NCBI RefSeq assembly: GCF_051201625.1
Contig: NZ_CP179203.1
Coordinates: 2,914,001-2,978,000, forward strand
Direction: 5' to 3'
DNA from: Shimia sp051201625
Lineage (GTDB): Bacteria; Pseudomonadota; Alphaproteobacteria; Rhodobacterales; Rhodobacteraceae
DNA: 64,000 nt
Shown here: positions 9,619 to 18,637 of the stretch, in pieces
Position numbering within the stretch: position 1 is the stretch's first letter
Layout of the letters: each line of letters opens with the position of its first letter
Translations under genes and position numbers: made by a program
The notes under the pieces: generated by a model
What the model was told of the DNA's origin: nothing
The model's database searches: none
The model's input: only the letters and a program-made list of their open reading frames with translations

Positions 9619-10039
9619 GCCGTTAATGTACCTTAACAAGGGTCGTAATCCACGTACACTCGGTGCATTAGCCGCTGCAGCAGCCTTTCTCAGTCTTCTT
9701 TATTGCTTCGGTACAATGCCTTGGATTCTGATTTTTCTATCGTTGTTCGCTCTGCCAGCACTTTTTGACATCATTCTTAATCCAGCTGCAAACCTTGAAA
9801 TGACCGACAAGATCCTGCGCTGGAAAAATCCACTGCAAAGCGCTGAAATAGAGACAAAAAAAATAAGAAGCGCTCGTTTTGATACACGGTTAGATATTTC
9901 GATTCGCGTGTCTCTGACCCTGCAGGATGGCTCTACGCTTAGAATTCCACAAGATGTTTTACCTCCGCGCAAGCAATTGGAAAAAGCCTTTCAGGATCGT
10001 GGCATCAAAGTCGAAATGCATCATTTCCAAGTGATCTGA
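9611..10039 (+). CDS. Small membrane protein coupled to pepN
   Basis: 142 residues, not assigned to a named family. Two adjacent hydrophobic segments occupy roughly residues 17-55, followed by a soluble beta-rich region (SIRVSLTLQDGSTL) that resembles the PH-like tail of small bacterial membrane proteins; that comparison is by eye only. The start at 9611 is chosen because the ATG overlaps the pepN stop; an earlier in-frame ATG at 9569 lies inside pepN. A role with PepN is suggested only by the coupling. Confidence 0.75.
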   Translation: MIEPLMYLNKGRNPRTLGALAAAAAFLSLLYCFGTMPWILIFLSLFALPALFDIILNPAANLEMTDKILRWKNPLQSAEIETKKIRSARFDTRLDISIRVSLTLQDGSTLRIPQDVLPPRKQLEKAFQDRGIKVEMHHFQVI

Positions 10040-10149
10040 AACATGCGTGTGGTCACCCTAAAAGTTGACTGAAAAATTTCAATTTGATGCCCTTTTTTGG
10101 CCCAATTAAGGGGACAAGTTGTGTAAAACACACAGGGTAATCTTCAAGC

Positions 10150-11454
10150 ATGAAACTTTTTTCAACGGGAAAAGATGTAAAGTTTAACGTTAATTTCCCG
10201 ATATTTAAAAAGGTAACTCGCAAACTTCCAATGCCACACAGCGAGCACGTTGGAGTCCTAAACCCAAACGACAAAGGCACATATCTCGTTTGTAAGGAAC
10301 GTCTGCAAATTCCAATAAACATGGCCCCTGCCAATCAGACCAACAGCGACCACACGCGTGACCGCGGGCTTTTTCTCGCACGCCAAGAAATGTGGGAAGA
10401 GCTCCACGATTTAATCCATGCTTACGACTCAGGTCGCAACGCTACAGAGGCCGGCACTCCACTTGCAGACCTTATAATCTTCGGAGCACGCGCAGACGTG
10501 GTTAACGCTGCCGAGCACGCTTTGCTTCATGGACGGCCAGCAAAAGGCGCCGATTTCTTTTCCGGCGTAACGGCACTAGAGTATATGATTGAGGAACACT
10601 CAAACAGCTATGCCTTAGCGTTGATCGTTGCGCATATGCATATCGATATTGGCTGGGCTTGGCGTGGATCTGCGGGCAGAGAATTCGTCAGTAAAGTCAA
10701 TCAGGATGCATTTCATGCACATTTTGACCGCGCCTCTGATATTCTGAGTCGTTTTTGCCCAAAAAAAATTCAATCGCCCGCATTAATGTCTGCGCATTGC
10801 GCTCTGTTACCCGGACATCCGCACCCTGCAAAGCGTTTGAACGCAAACTTTGAAGCACTCATTAAACTGGACCCACACAACTCACGCCACATGAGGTCTC
10901 TCGGCAATTACCTTTTGCCGAGTTGGTATGGTGACTTTGAGCAACTAGATCTTCAGGCGCGTCGTATTGCTGCTACGACATATGACCTTTGGGGAGCCGG
11001 CGGCTATACATGGGTTTGGTTTGACGCCCTTCTGGTTGATCCAGCCGGATTAGAGGTCGTCGAGATTGAGTATTTTCTTGATGGGGTATTAGACGTGCTT
11101 GATAGAGTTCGGGATCAGCATGTCGTCAATCTAATGGCAGCGCATTTATTTAGGAGCTGGCAAACTGCCCGTAACCGATATCTTGACAACGGGTTAAATC
11201 AAAAAATTACACTCTCATTGCGCCGGGGCTTTGAAAAAGTCGTGCGTGAACACCTGCGTGAAATCCATCCGTTGATTTGGGGGCATGCAGAGATTGGGTT
11301 TGATAATGCCTCGCGGATTATTTCGAAGGAACGTTTAGCGAAGAAGGGAAAGGAAATTGCTTTGCACGCAGTCGCAATTCCATTCCTTGCAGGTTTGAAC
11401 GCTGGCCAAACTATCAGTTTCACACCAGAAGGAATAACGCGTATCAAACCCTAA
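10150..11454 (+). CDS. Conserved-looking protein of unknown function, 434 residues
   Basis: I do not recognise this protein. It has no signal peptide or membrane segment. From about residue 75 it is rich in His, Trp and Ala (for example VAHMHIDIGWAWRG and HCALLPGHPHPAKR), with alternating helical stretches that could form a TPR-like or alpha-solenoid fold. The first 60 residues look less ordered and start choice is uncertain; ATGs at 10231 and 10321 are in frame. Codon use resembles its neighbours. It stands alone between the pepN pair and gatB, with about 110 and 73 bases on either side. Confidence 0.75.
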   Translation: MKLFSTGKDVKFNVNFPIFKKVTRKLPMPHSEHVGVLNPNDKGTYLVCKERLQIPINMAPANQTNSDHTRDRGLFLARQEMWEELHDLIHAYDSGRNATEAGTPLADLIIFGARADVVNAAEHALLHGRPAKGADFFSGVTALEYMIEEHSNSYALALIVAHMHIDIGWAWRGSAGREFVSKVNQDAFHAHFDRASDILSRFCPKKIQSPALMSAHCALLPGHPHPAKRLNANFEALIKLDPHNSRHMRSLGNYLLPSWYGDFEQLDLQARRIAATTYDLWGAGGYTWVWFDALLVDPAGLEVVEIEYFLDGVLDVLDRVRDQHVVNLMAAHLFRSWQTARNRYLDNGLNQKITLSLRRGFEKVVREHLREIHPLIWGHAEIGFDNASRIISKERLAKKGKEIALHAVAIPFLAGLNAGQTISFTPEGITRIKP

Positions 11455-11527
11455 TAGTCTCCCCTCTTGCTCCTGCATCCTTGCTAGCCTAGAACGCAGG
11501 TGCGTCAAAAATTAAGGAGCCAGAACA

Positions 11528-13039
11528 ATGCTCGACCTGACCTACGAGACACCAAAGCCAAAAGTAATCGCGGGCGCCAAGCATGACTGGGAACTGGTCA
11601 TTGGTATGGAGGTTCACGCGCAGGTCTCGTCAAACGCAAAACTGTTTTCCGGGGCCTCGACCCAATTTGGTGCTGAGCCTAATTCCAACGTCGCGTTCGT
11701 CGATGCTGCGATGCCGGGAATGTTGCCGGTCATCAATGAATATTGCATCGAGCAAGCTGTTAGGACCGGACTTGGACTCAAGGCCAAAATCCACCTGAAA
11801 TCTGCATTTGACCGCAAGAACTATTTTTATCCGGATCTGCCGCAAGGCTACCAAATCAGTCAGCTTTATGAACCCATTGTTGGCGAAGGGGAAATTCTTG
11901 TTGATATGGGTCCAGGCGTCGCCCGGCTAGTGCGTATTGAGCGGATCCACTTGGAACAAGATGCCGGCAAATCCGTGCATGACATGGACCCAAATATGTC
12001 CTTTGTCGATCTGAACAGAACCGGTGTTGCATTGATGGAGATTGTTTCGCGACCGGATATTCGCGGTCCAGAGGAGGCGGCTGCCTATGTTACCAAGATG
12101 CGCCAAATTTTACGGTACTTGGGAACCTGTGACGGGAACATGCAAAACGGCAATTTACGCGCTGATGTGAATGTTTCAGTTTGCCGTCCCGGCGCTCATG
12201 AAAAATACATGAAAACACAGGATTTTTCGCATCTTGGTACCCGCTGCGAAATCAAAAACATGAATTCCATGCGTTTCATACAAGCAGCAATTGAGTACGA
12301 AGCACGCAGGCAAATTGCAATTGTGGAGGCCGGCGGCAAGGTAGATCAGGAGACGCGCCTGTACGATCCAGACAAAAACGAAACTCGGTCTATGCGTTCC
12401 AAGGAAGAGGCACATGATTACCGCTACTTTCCATGCCCTGACCTCTTGCCACTGGAAATCCAGCAAAGCTGGGTGGATAAAATTGCGGCATCTCTGCCCG
12501 AACTGCCCGATGAAAAAAAAATGCGTTTCGTTAATGATTTCGGCCTAAGCGAATATGATGCCAGCGTTCTTACAGCTGATGCGGAGTCTGCCGCATACTT
12601 TGAAGCCGTCGCTAACGGCAGAGACGGTAAACTCACAGCGAATTGGGTCATAAACGAATTGTTTGGACGCCTCAAAAAAGAAGATCATGATATCCGCAAA
12701 AGTCCGGTTTCGCCGACACAATTGGGTGGCATTGTCGACTTGATCAAATCTGAGACTATCTCGGGAAAGATCGCCAAAGAACTATTTGAGATTGTTTATG
12801 CCGAAGGGGGAGATCCGGCCGTTATTGTCGAAGAACGTGGCATGAAACAGGTGACCGACACAGGGGCCATTGAGTTGGCGCTGGACCAGATCATCACTGA
12901 CAATCCCGATCAGGTAAAGAAGGCCCAAATCAATCCCAAACTTGCTGGTTGGTTTGTTGGTCAGGTGATGAAGGCTACCGGCGGTAAAGCTAATCCAAAG
13001 GCCGTGAATGAGCTTGTGCGGATGAAGTTGTTAGGCTGA
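11528..13039 (+). CDS. gatB: Asp-tRNA(Asn)/Glu-tRNA(Gln) amidotransferase subunit B
   Basis: 503 residues. GatB is the kinase-like, tRNA-binding subunit of GatCAB, which converts mischarged Glu-tRNA(Gln) to Gln-tRNA(Gln), and Asp-tRNA(Asn) where needed. Family segments are GMEVHAQV near the N-terminus, DLPQGYQISQ, NRTGVALMEIVS, CEIKNMNS and the C-terminal YqeY-like domain ending NPKAVNELVRMKLLG. An AAGGAG site precedes the ATG at a normal distance. gatA and gatC are not in the window. A tRNA-Gln gene at 56.88 kb and an aspartyl-tRNA synthetase gene are. Confidence 0.97.
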   Translation: MLDLTYETPKPKVIAGAKHDWELVIGMEVHAQVSSNAKLFSGASTQFGAEPNSNVAFVDAAMPGMLPVINEYCIEQAVRTGLGLKAKIHLKSAFDRKNYFYPDLPQGYQISQLYEPIVGEGEILVDMGPGVARLVRIERIHLEQDAGKSVHDMDPNMSFVDLNRTGVALMEIVSRPDIRGPEEAAAYVTKMRQILRYLGTCDGNMQNGNLRADVNVSVCRPGAHEKYMKTQDFSHLGTRCEIKNMNSMRFIQAAIEYEARRQIAIVEAGGKVDQETRLYDPDKNETRSMRSKEEAHDYRYFPCPDLLPLEIQQSWVDKIAASLPELPDEKKMRFVNDFGLSEYDASVLTADAESAAYFEAVANGRDGKLTANWVINELFGRLKKEDHDIRKSPVSPTQLGGIVDLIKSETISGKIAKELFEIVYAEGGDPAVIVEERGMKQVTDTGAIELALDQIITDNPDQVKKAQINPKLAGWFVGQVMKATGGKANPKAVNELVRMKLLG

Positions 13040-13190
13040 AGATTTGAGACCTCTATCACGCCTTTTTGAGAGACCAGGTCGTATTTCAAAATTGAAAAAG
13101 GGCTTTACGATCTGGCGTGGGGTCGAATGTTAATAAAATGCCGCTGATGTTCAACTTGTACGTTTGCTTAAATCACAATTGAGAAAGATC

Positions 13191-13664
13191 ATGTTTGATG
13201 CTCCATGCTTGTCTGGCCCGCTTCAATTGGAAGAGGAGTGGATCGACTACAATGGCCATCTGAATATGGCATACTACAACGTGCTTTTTGATAGGGGATT
13301 AGAACAGGTTTGGGAAAAATTAGGCTTTGACTATACCTATCGTCGAGAAACTGGCTGTACAACCTTCTCGGCTGAATTCCATGTATGCTATTTACGAGAA
13401 ATTCACTTGGGCGACACCGTACGCGTAAGCACCCATTTGCTTGATTACACAGAAAAATCATTTCACTTTTATCAAGAGTTAATATATCAAAGCGGCTGGG
13501 TATCGGCCACTGCCGAGGGTGTGAGTTTGCACATCGACCAGTCTGGACCACTAGTGACTAATTTGCCCAATGAAATCTTGGCAAACTTCAAGGTGCTTCA
13601 TAGAGCTCATCAACATTTACCGCGACCTGAGCGCGTCGGACGGGTCATGAGTCTCAGAGGGTGA
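13191..13664 (+). CDS. Hotdog-fold acyl-CoA thioesterase family protein
   Basis: About 157 residues. The 4HBT-type active-site segment DYNGHLNMAYY near residue 20, with Asp in the position of the catalytic acid, and the central strand HVCYLREIHLGDTV are typical of single-hotdog thioesterases. This subset is often seen with carnitine/betaine metabolism genes, but no such genes are near, so the substrate is open. The start ATG at 13191 follows GAGAAAGA; an upstream TTG at 13164 lacks a ribosome site. Confidence 0.85.
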   Translation: MFDAPCLSGPLQLEEEWIDYNGHLNMAYYNVLFDRGLEQVWEKLGFDYTYRRETGCTTFSAEFHVCYLREIHLGDTVRVSTHLLDYTEKSFHFYQELIYQSGWVSATAEGVSLHIDQSGPLVTNLPNEILANFKVLHRAHQHLPRPERVGRVMSLRG

Positions 13665-13781
13665 CTCGATGCTCAAATTTAGTGCGCTGAACGGGAGCTC
13701 TCTTCATGCAATTTAAATCAGGTACAGACACCAAATTATTAGACTGATATGTCTACGTGCGGCGGTGAAGGGCACGTAAAT

Positions 13782-14219
13782 ATGAATTCATACGAGTACA
13801 AAATCATTCCAGCCCCCTCAAAGGGGCGCAAGGGCAAAAATGTTAAAGGTCCAGAAGGCCGATTTGCTAATGCCCTTGAGCAGGCGTTAAACGAGATGGC
13901 GTCGGCGGGTTGGGAGTTCCAACGGTCCGAGACTTTGCCGAGCGAAGAGCGCAGTGGGCTTGCGTCTTCCACAACCAGATTTCGCAGCGTCCTTGTATTC
14001 CGCCGCTACATCAACGGCGCATCGCCATTATTGCGTCAGGTACTGGATGGCCCCACTTTGCCGGAATTGCCCGCTCCAGTTGAATTACCCACATCTGAGA
14101 CTGACAGCGGCATTGCTTTGGAACACGATACCGACAAACGAATTTTACAATCAGTCACTGATGATAAAGTTTCAGAAAACTTGGAGGAAACTGATGAAAG
14201 AAGTCCAACGGCTACATGA
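13782..14219 (+). CDS. DUF4177-type small protein
   Basis: About 145 residues. The N-terminal 70 residues (YEYKIIPAPSKG, then an LNEMASAGWEFQRSETLP block and VLVFRR) match the layout of DUF4177, a short beta-alpha domain of unknown function. The rest is a low-complexity acidic tail. The ATG at 13782 follows GAAGGG at about 9 bases; the earlier ATG at 13749 has no ribosome site. It is separated from the thioesterase by about 117 bases. Confidence 0.8.
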   Translation: MNSYEYKIIPAPSKGRKGKNVKGPEGRFANALEQALNEMASAGWEFQRSETLPSEERSGLASSTTRFRSVLVFRRYINGASPLLRQVLDGPTLPELPAPVELPTSETDSGIALEHDTDKRILQSVTDDKVSENLEETDERSPTAT

Positions 14220-14364
14220 AGTTTTAGCGACGTGCTTGACGCCGCACAATTACGCCCAAGTGACATAAAGATCGCGCGTTTGGGTCCCAAAAACCCAGCT
14301 AAAAAACCGTCGACGTAGTTCAAACTCAAATAGGCAACTCTATGGAAACGAGCGATTTCGCGGC

Positions 14365-14622
14365 TTAGTTATCAATATCCAGCGCAAGAGCATGAATGCG
14401 TCCAACTAAATCTGTTCCAAGCGCCTTGTGCACGGCTCTGTGTCTTGCAACCCGGCTTAAGCCGATGAAAGCCTCCGAGCGAATACGCACATTAAAATGA
14501 CTTTCCCCACCGTCTTGGTATCCTGCGTGTCCAACATGGCTCTCACTGTCATCCACCACTTCTAATTCCCTAGGCGCAAAGGCTTTGGTCAATCGTTCGT
14601 GAATTTCCTGCATCACGGGCAT
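14365..14622 (-). CDS. bolA: BolA family protein
   Basis: 85 residues, the usual BolA length. BolA proteins bind monothiol glutaredoxins and [2Fe-2S] clusters and some bind DNA. Visible features are the N-terminal helix with PRELEVVDDSESHVGH and the conserved helix-turn-helix-like block ESHFNVRI plus SRVARHRAVHKAL, where the conserved His is a likely cluster ligand. The start ATG at 14622 is placed by AGGAGA about 8 bases upstream. It is divergent from the J-domain gene, with 75 bases between, so the two may share a promoter region. Confidence 0.92.
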   Translation of the reverse strand: MPVMQEIHERLTKAFAPRELEVVDDSESHVGHAGYQDGGESHFNVRIRSEAFIGLSRVARHRAVHKALGTDLVGRIHALALDIDN

Positions 14623-14697
14623 TAAATTTATCTCCTGCCTCTTCAATCTGCTGTTCTTTACGTTACACTCTCCTCTCCGAGTCGAAAAGGTGAGTTC

Positions 14698-15321
14698 ATG
14701 CCCAAATCAGATCCCTTCGGTTTTGATATGTCGATTAAGTCGGCCAAGAAAAAAAATCCACGTGGCCGGCGAGGAATGTCAGGCGCTCAAGAGACGTCGA
14801 CACGCGTGTGCGAGCACGAAGGATGCGAAGAAGCCGGTAAATATCGCGCACCTCGTGCGCCAGATGTACTCGACGAGTTTAAGTGGTTTTGCAAGGATCA
14901 CGTGCGCGAATATAATCTCAAATGGAACTTCTTTGACGGTAAAACTGAAGCCGAAATGAACGCTCAAAATTCGAAAGACAAGGTTTGGGAGCGCGAAACC
15001 AAATCATTCGTCGATCCAGAAGCGCGGGCTTGGGCGCGATTGGGCATAGAAGACCCACATCAGGTTTTGGGAGCTAATGCCACGCAAAATCCAGGCAAAG
15101 GTGTTAGCGGTAACCGTCGTCTGCCCCCTACCGAGCGACGGGCTGTCGAAATTTTGGAAGCGAAAGATTCATGGACTAAATCAGAGGTCCGAAAAGCCTA
15201 TAAAAAACTTATCAAAGTGCTACATCCGGATATGAACGGCGGCGATCGCAGCCAGGAGGAACAACTCCAAGAAGTTGTTTGGGCTTGGGATCAGATCAAG
15301 GAAAGCCGTAATTTCAAATAG
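14698..15321 (+). CDS. J-domain protein with an N-terminal Cys/His cluster
   Basis: 207 residues. The C-terminal 65 residues form a J-domain: KSEVRKAYKKLI then the HPD tripeptide in VLHPDMNGGD; it would stimulate an Hsp70 ATPase. The N-terminal half carries a CX4C pair (CEHEGC) and, about 25 residues later, CX2-3H in FCKDH, which looks like a small zinc site. There is no G/F region or DnaJ zinc finger, so it is not DnaJ itself. A ribosome site AAAAGGTG precedes the ATG. In Rhodobacterales this type is common upstream of cobS, as here. Confidence 0.9.
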   Translation: MPKSDPFGFDMSIKSAKKKNPRGRRGMSGAQETSTRVCEHEGCEEAGKYRAPRAPDVLDEFKWFCKDHVREYNLKWNFFDGKTEAEMNAQNSKDKVWERETKSFVDPEARAWARLGIEDPHQVLGANATQNPGKGVSGNRRLPPTERRAVEILEAKDSWTKSEVRKAYKKLIKVLHPDMNGGDRSQEEQLQEVVWAWDQIKESRNFK

Positions 15322-16440
15322 CAAGTTGTCGTGGCGCGCGTCTGGAATACAGATAAATTTCTCTCGGGCGTTTTGTTTTACAAACGGGTACGAAACACCT
15401 GTGTGATTTTATGGATAAAAGGCTCGAATAGTTCTTTGCAATGCTTGACTTGAGCGTTTCCTAATTATCTTTGTGCGTCTGCCGTGAGCTCAATAACATG
15501 TCGCACTTAAAAATCGCAGGGCCAGGCTACCAGATTTGACCACTTACAATAGCTTTCTCGCGGATGTTGCCACCGGAATATCAAAATACCTTAAACCGTA
15601 AGTTTGCAAATCGGACTCTTTTGACTGGGCTGAGGCTTAGACTGCCTTAGATAACTAGTATTTCCCGCTTAAATATTTTCTTCTGGGTCTTGCCAGAAAG
15701 CAGCCTACCACAATCGGTACGCTAACAAAAATATTGTGGAAAATTGGCCAGAAACATGCGCGTAGCCGATTTTAAAGTCATCAAAAAATCTCTTAGGTTG
15801 TCAAGGCAGACTTAACGGCTCGCAGAGGCGAAACTGACTGATCAGACTTGAAGATTCTTTTTTACCAATTCAATTAAAATATCAGTTCAAGTAATTTTCT
15901 TCACAGGCTGAAATATCTCTTTTTTTACTTACACTGTTCAAAACCATCCAAGGTAACAGTATTGCTCGCCCTTTCCCCAAAGACTTTACGTCAGTCAATA
16001 TCATACGCGAGGCAGCTGATAAATGACCCAAGAATAGCCTAACTATTGCCAATGCCCACCCAACGCTAATTGTGTTGTAAACCACGCAAGCGAGAACTCA
16101 AAAAAATTTCTGTTAATTTTGCATTTCGTCCAAACGAAGCGATAGCGTTGCTTGGATACTTCTTGCCTTTCGGTGTAGCGCTGAGCGGCCATAGTTTGTT
16201 GCATAGACTAACAGAATCAGTGCTGATAATTTGCATTAAGCTGGTTATTAAGCATTCTTGTGTGATGAAATTCCAAATTTTTATGCTCTTCCTACCGCTA
16301 TTTGCTTGTGAATTTCCGCAACATAAACTCTGCGGCATTCCTCTTGTGATCCGGTGAAAATTCGTGCACCACAGGCCGCGAACAAGGCCATAGATTCAAG
16401 GTCGGCTAATTTTCGGCCCGGTGCTAGAGGGAAAACTCTG
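15322..16440. other. 1.1-kb region without a recognisable gene
   Basis: Between the J-domain gene and cobS, AT-rich and with many stops in all frames. Short open frames at 15882-16085 (minus) and 16066-16357 (both strands) show no family features or ribosome sites. I looked for a tRNA, tmRNA and RNase P core and saw none. Unusually long for this otherwise dense chromosome; it may hold an sRNA or decayed DNA. Confidence 0.5.
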
Positions 16441-17415
16441 ATGACAGATACCAACGCAAAACCCACTGAAGATATTCTAGTTCGGGATGTGTTTGGCATC
16501 GACACGGACATGAAAGTGCGCGGATTTGATGAGCGTGGAGATCGGGTGCCTGAGATTGATCCAACCTACAAATTTGATCCAGACACGACACTCGCAATCC
16601 TCGCGGGATTTGCACACAATCGCCGTGTTATGATTCAGGGCTACCACGGCACAGGAAAGTCAACCCACATCGAGCAAGTTGCTGCCCGTCTTAATTGGCC
16701 TTGCGTGCGAGTAAACTTGGATAGCCACATCAGTCGTATCGACTTGATCGGCAAGGATGCTATCAAACTGCGTGATGGTAAGCAGGTAACGGAATTTCAC
16801 GAAGGTATATTACCATGGGCGTTACGTAATCCGACCGCCATTGTTTTTGATGAGTATGACGCGGGTCGTGCAGATGTGATGTTCGTAATCCAGCGAGTTC
16901 TTGAACATGACGGCAAGCTTACGTTGCTTGACCAGAATGAGGTCATCACGCCAAATCCCTTCTTCCGCCTGTTTGCCACGTCAAACACAGTGGGCCTGGG
17001 GGATACAACCGGGCTTTATCACGGAACGCAACAGATCAACCAAGCTCAGATGGACCGCTGGTCTCTAGTGGCAACTCTTAATTATCTGAGCCACGACGCA
17101 GAAACCGCCATCGTGCTTAGTAAAGCTCCGCATTATAACACCTCGGAAGGACGCAAAATCGTCGGTCAGATGGTGACTGTGGCCGATTTAACGCGTACCG
17201 CTTTTATGAATGGCGACCTTTCAACGGTAATGTCACCACGAACAGTGATCAACTGGGCGCTGAACGCCGAGATTTTCCGTAATGTTGGCTATGCCTTTCG
17301 TCTCAGCTTCCTTAACAAGTGTGACGAACTTGAACGCCAGACAGTCGCTGAATTTTACCAACGTTGCTTCGACGAAGAACTACCAGAAAGCGCGGCAAGC
17401 GTAAGTCTAAGCTGA
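16441..17415 (+). CDS. cobS: Cobaltochelatase subunit CobS (AAA+ ATPase)
   Basis: 324 residues. With CobT and CobN it inserts cobalt into hydrogenobyrinate diamide in aerobic cobalamin synthesis. The Walker A motif GYHGTGKST is at 67-75 and a Walker B-like AIVFDEYD near 133-140, followed by a sensor segment LFATSNTVGLGD. The start at 16441 is set by AGAGGG about 8 bases upstream and matches the usual N-terminus; an in-frame GTG/ATG further up adds unrelated sequence. cobT lies 1.2 kb downstream on the same strand. Confidence 0.95.
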   Translation: MTDTNAKPTEDILVRDVFGIDTDMKVRGFDERGDRVPEIDPTYKFDPDTTLAILAGFAHNRRVMIQGYHGTGKSTHIEQVAARLNWPCVRVNLDSHISRIDLIGKDAIKLRDGKQVTEFHEGILPWALRNPTAIVFDEYDAGRADVMFVIQRVLEHDGKLTLLDQNEVITPNPFFRLFATSNTVGLGDTTGLYHGTQQINQAQMDRWSLVATLNYLSHDAETAIVLSKAPHYNTSEGRKIVGQMVTVADLTRTAFMNGDLSTVMSPRTVINWALNAEIFRNVGYAFRLSFLNKCDELERQTVAEFYQRCFDEELPESAASVSLS

Positions 17416-18164
17416 AGAGAAAGCTGCCCGGCATTAGTCTAACCAGTTTGAACGGTGTCTATCCAACTTTTTTGGGATGCAACATTGCGGTTAATAAACG
17501 AATAATGTGACGTGGGTTGAAGGTGGGTTAAAGTTTAGAAGACGGCACCGAAACTAATGTTAGACCATTTCACAAATAGCTGGTGACCGTGAAAAAAGTT
17601 AAAAAAGGTTTTCGCGAAGTCGCAAGATGCCGTTGATCGACCGAATTGCTCTTACTCAAATTCGGCGATCATTTTGTCTGTCGCTAATGCAACAACACCG
17701 ACCTGAAAAATCAGCGTTTGTGCGCCACTTCCAGATAGATTGGGATAGTTAGAAGAAAATTGATCGCTTGAGCACGCGATGCGCAGTAAACTGCTACTCG
17801 TATTGAGATCAATACGGCGGTGAGCCTCCTCGGAGGACGGACAAAATCTAACCACTACTCATTAAATAAAAGACGTCGCGCCGCTAGACGTAGATTGCAC
17901 GCTAAATTGACGAAAATGATAACCAGGTGTCAGGAGATCGACATCATGCAGAAGCACTCACAACATTTTATTAAATGTGGCCTGTAAAACCACTGGTGGT
18001 AATAAATAATACCAAAATAAATTAGAGACGGGAAAATAGTTTATCTGGTGCCAAGTTTTTCCTGACCAATGTCAGACACGCCCACCTGAGTGATTTGAGG
18101 TTTATTTGCAGCATTCATATACTACCCACTTGAACGTCACTTTTTTTTGCTGGATGATCAATTT
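17416..18164. other. 0.75-kb region between cobS and the next gene, no clear gene
   Basis: AT-rich, no recognised protein. A minus-strand open frame at 17652-17855 has no family features. A strong ribosome-like site (CAGGAGA, about 17929-17937) stands before ATG 17946, but the frame closes after 13 codons. Just after it is ACCACtgGTGGT, a short dyad. It may be a leader peptide or chance. Confidence 0.4.
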
Positions 18165-18566
18165 ATGGGCTGTATTAAAACAATACTGAGTGCTCTAGTG
18201 TTGAGTACAACAAGCATTCCCATGGGTCATTCAGTACTTTCGGACGTTCCGGTCCATTTCGACGCATTAAACTTTTTTGCTGTCTGTGCCGGACGTTTGT
18301 CAGCAGAAATGGAGTTCTACTGGATATTTGATGGAGCGACCGCGGAACGAATTGAGGTCGAACGCGCCTCTGTTCTGGAAATTCTCGACGCAATGATATC
18401 CCCTAATCAAGTAAGCGAGGTGCTGAGCTTACGCGTCGAAGCAAAAATGGCTCAGGCTGCTTTATTAACGCAAGCTAACTTTAATCCAAAACAAAGAATG
18501 GCGCGCCACGCGCGTACCCTGGCTGTCAAAAACGTCGAAAGCTGCCGCACTAGGCTACTCAGTTAA
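18165..18566 (+). CDS. Small secreted protein between cobS and cobT
   Basis: 133 residues, function unknown. Residues 1-25 look like a Sec signal peptide (short basic start, hydrophobic LSALVLSTT, then small residues before a possible cleavage site). The mature part contains FAVCAGRLSAEMEFYWI and a helix-rich C-terminal half with two further Cys. I recall similar small secreted proteins in this genomic position in Rhodobacteraceae, but this was not checked. The start ATG 18165 has no strong ribosome site; a TTG at 18147 is an alternative. Confidence 0.65.
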   Translation: MGCIKTILSALVLSTTSIPMGHSVLSDVPVHFDALNFFAVCAGRLSAEMEFYWIFDGATAERIEVERASVLEILDAMISPNQVSEVLSLRVEAKMAQAALLTQANFNPKQRMARHARTLAVKNVESCRTRLLS

Positions 18567-18637
18567 CACTAGGATTCATGAATACACTGGTCGATCGTGA
18601 CTTGCACATTGGTTGTGACCCATGATTTATCTGTGTT

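Noticed and set aside
14275..14310. Hairpin TGGGT/ACCCA between the DUF4177-type gene and bolA
   Set aside because: Five-pair stem only, and no T tract follows on either strand; not counted as a terminator.
16066..16357. Open frames on both strands before cobS, one vaguely like a transposase end
   Set aside because: No DDE-type motif, terminal repeats or target duplication; no ribosome site.
17652..17855. 67-codon minus-strand frame between cobS and the secreted-protein gene
   Set aside because: No recognisable domain, no ribosome site, and short length make chance the simpler reading.
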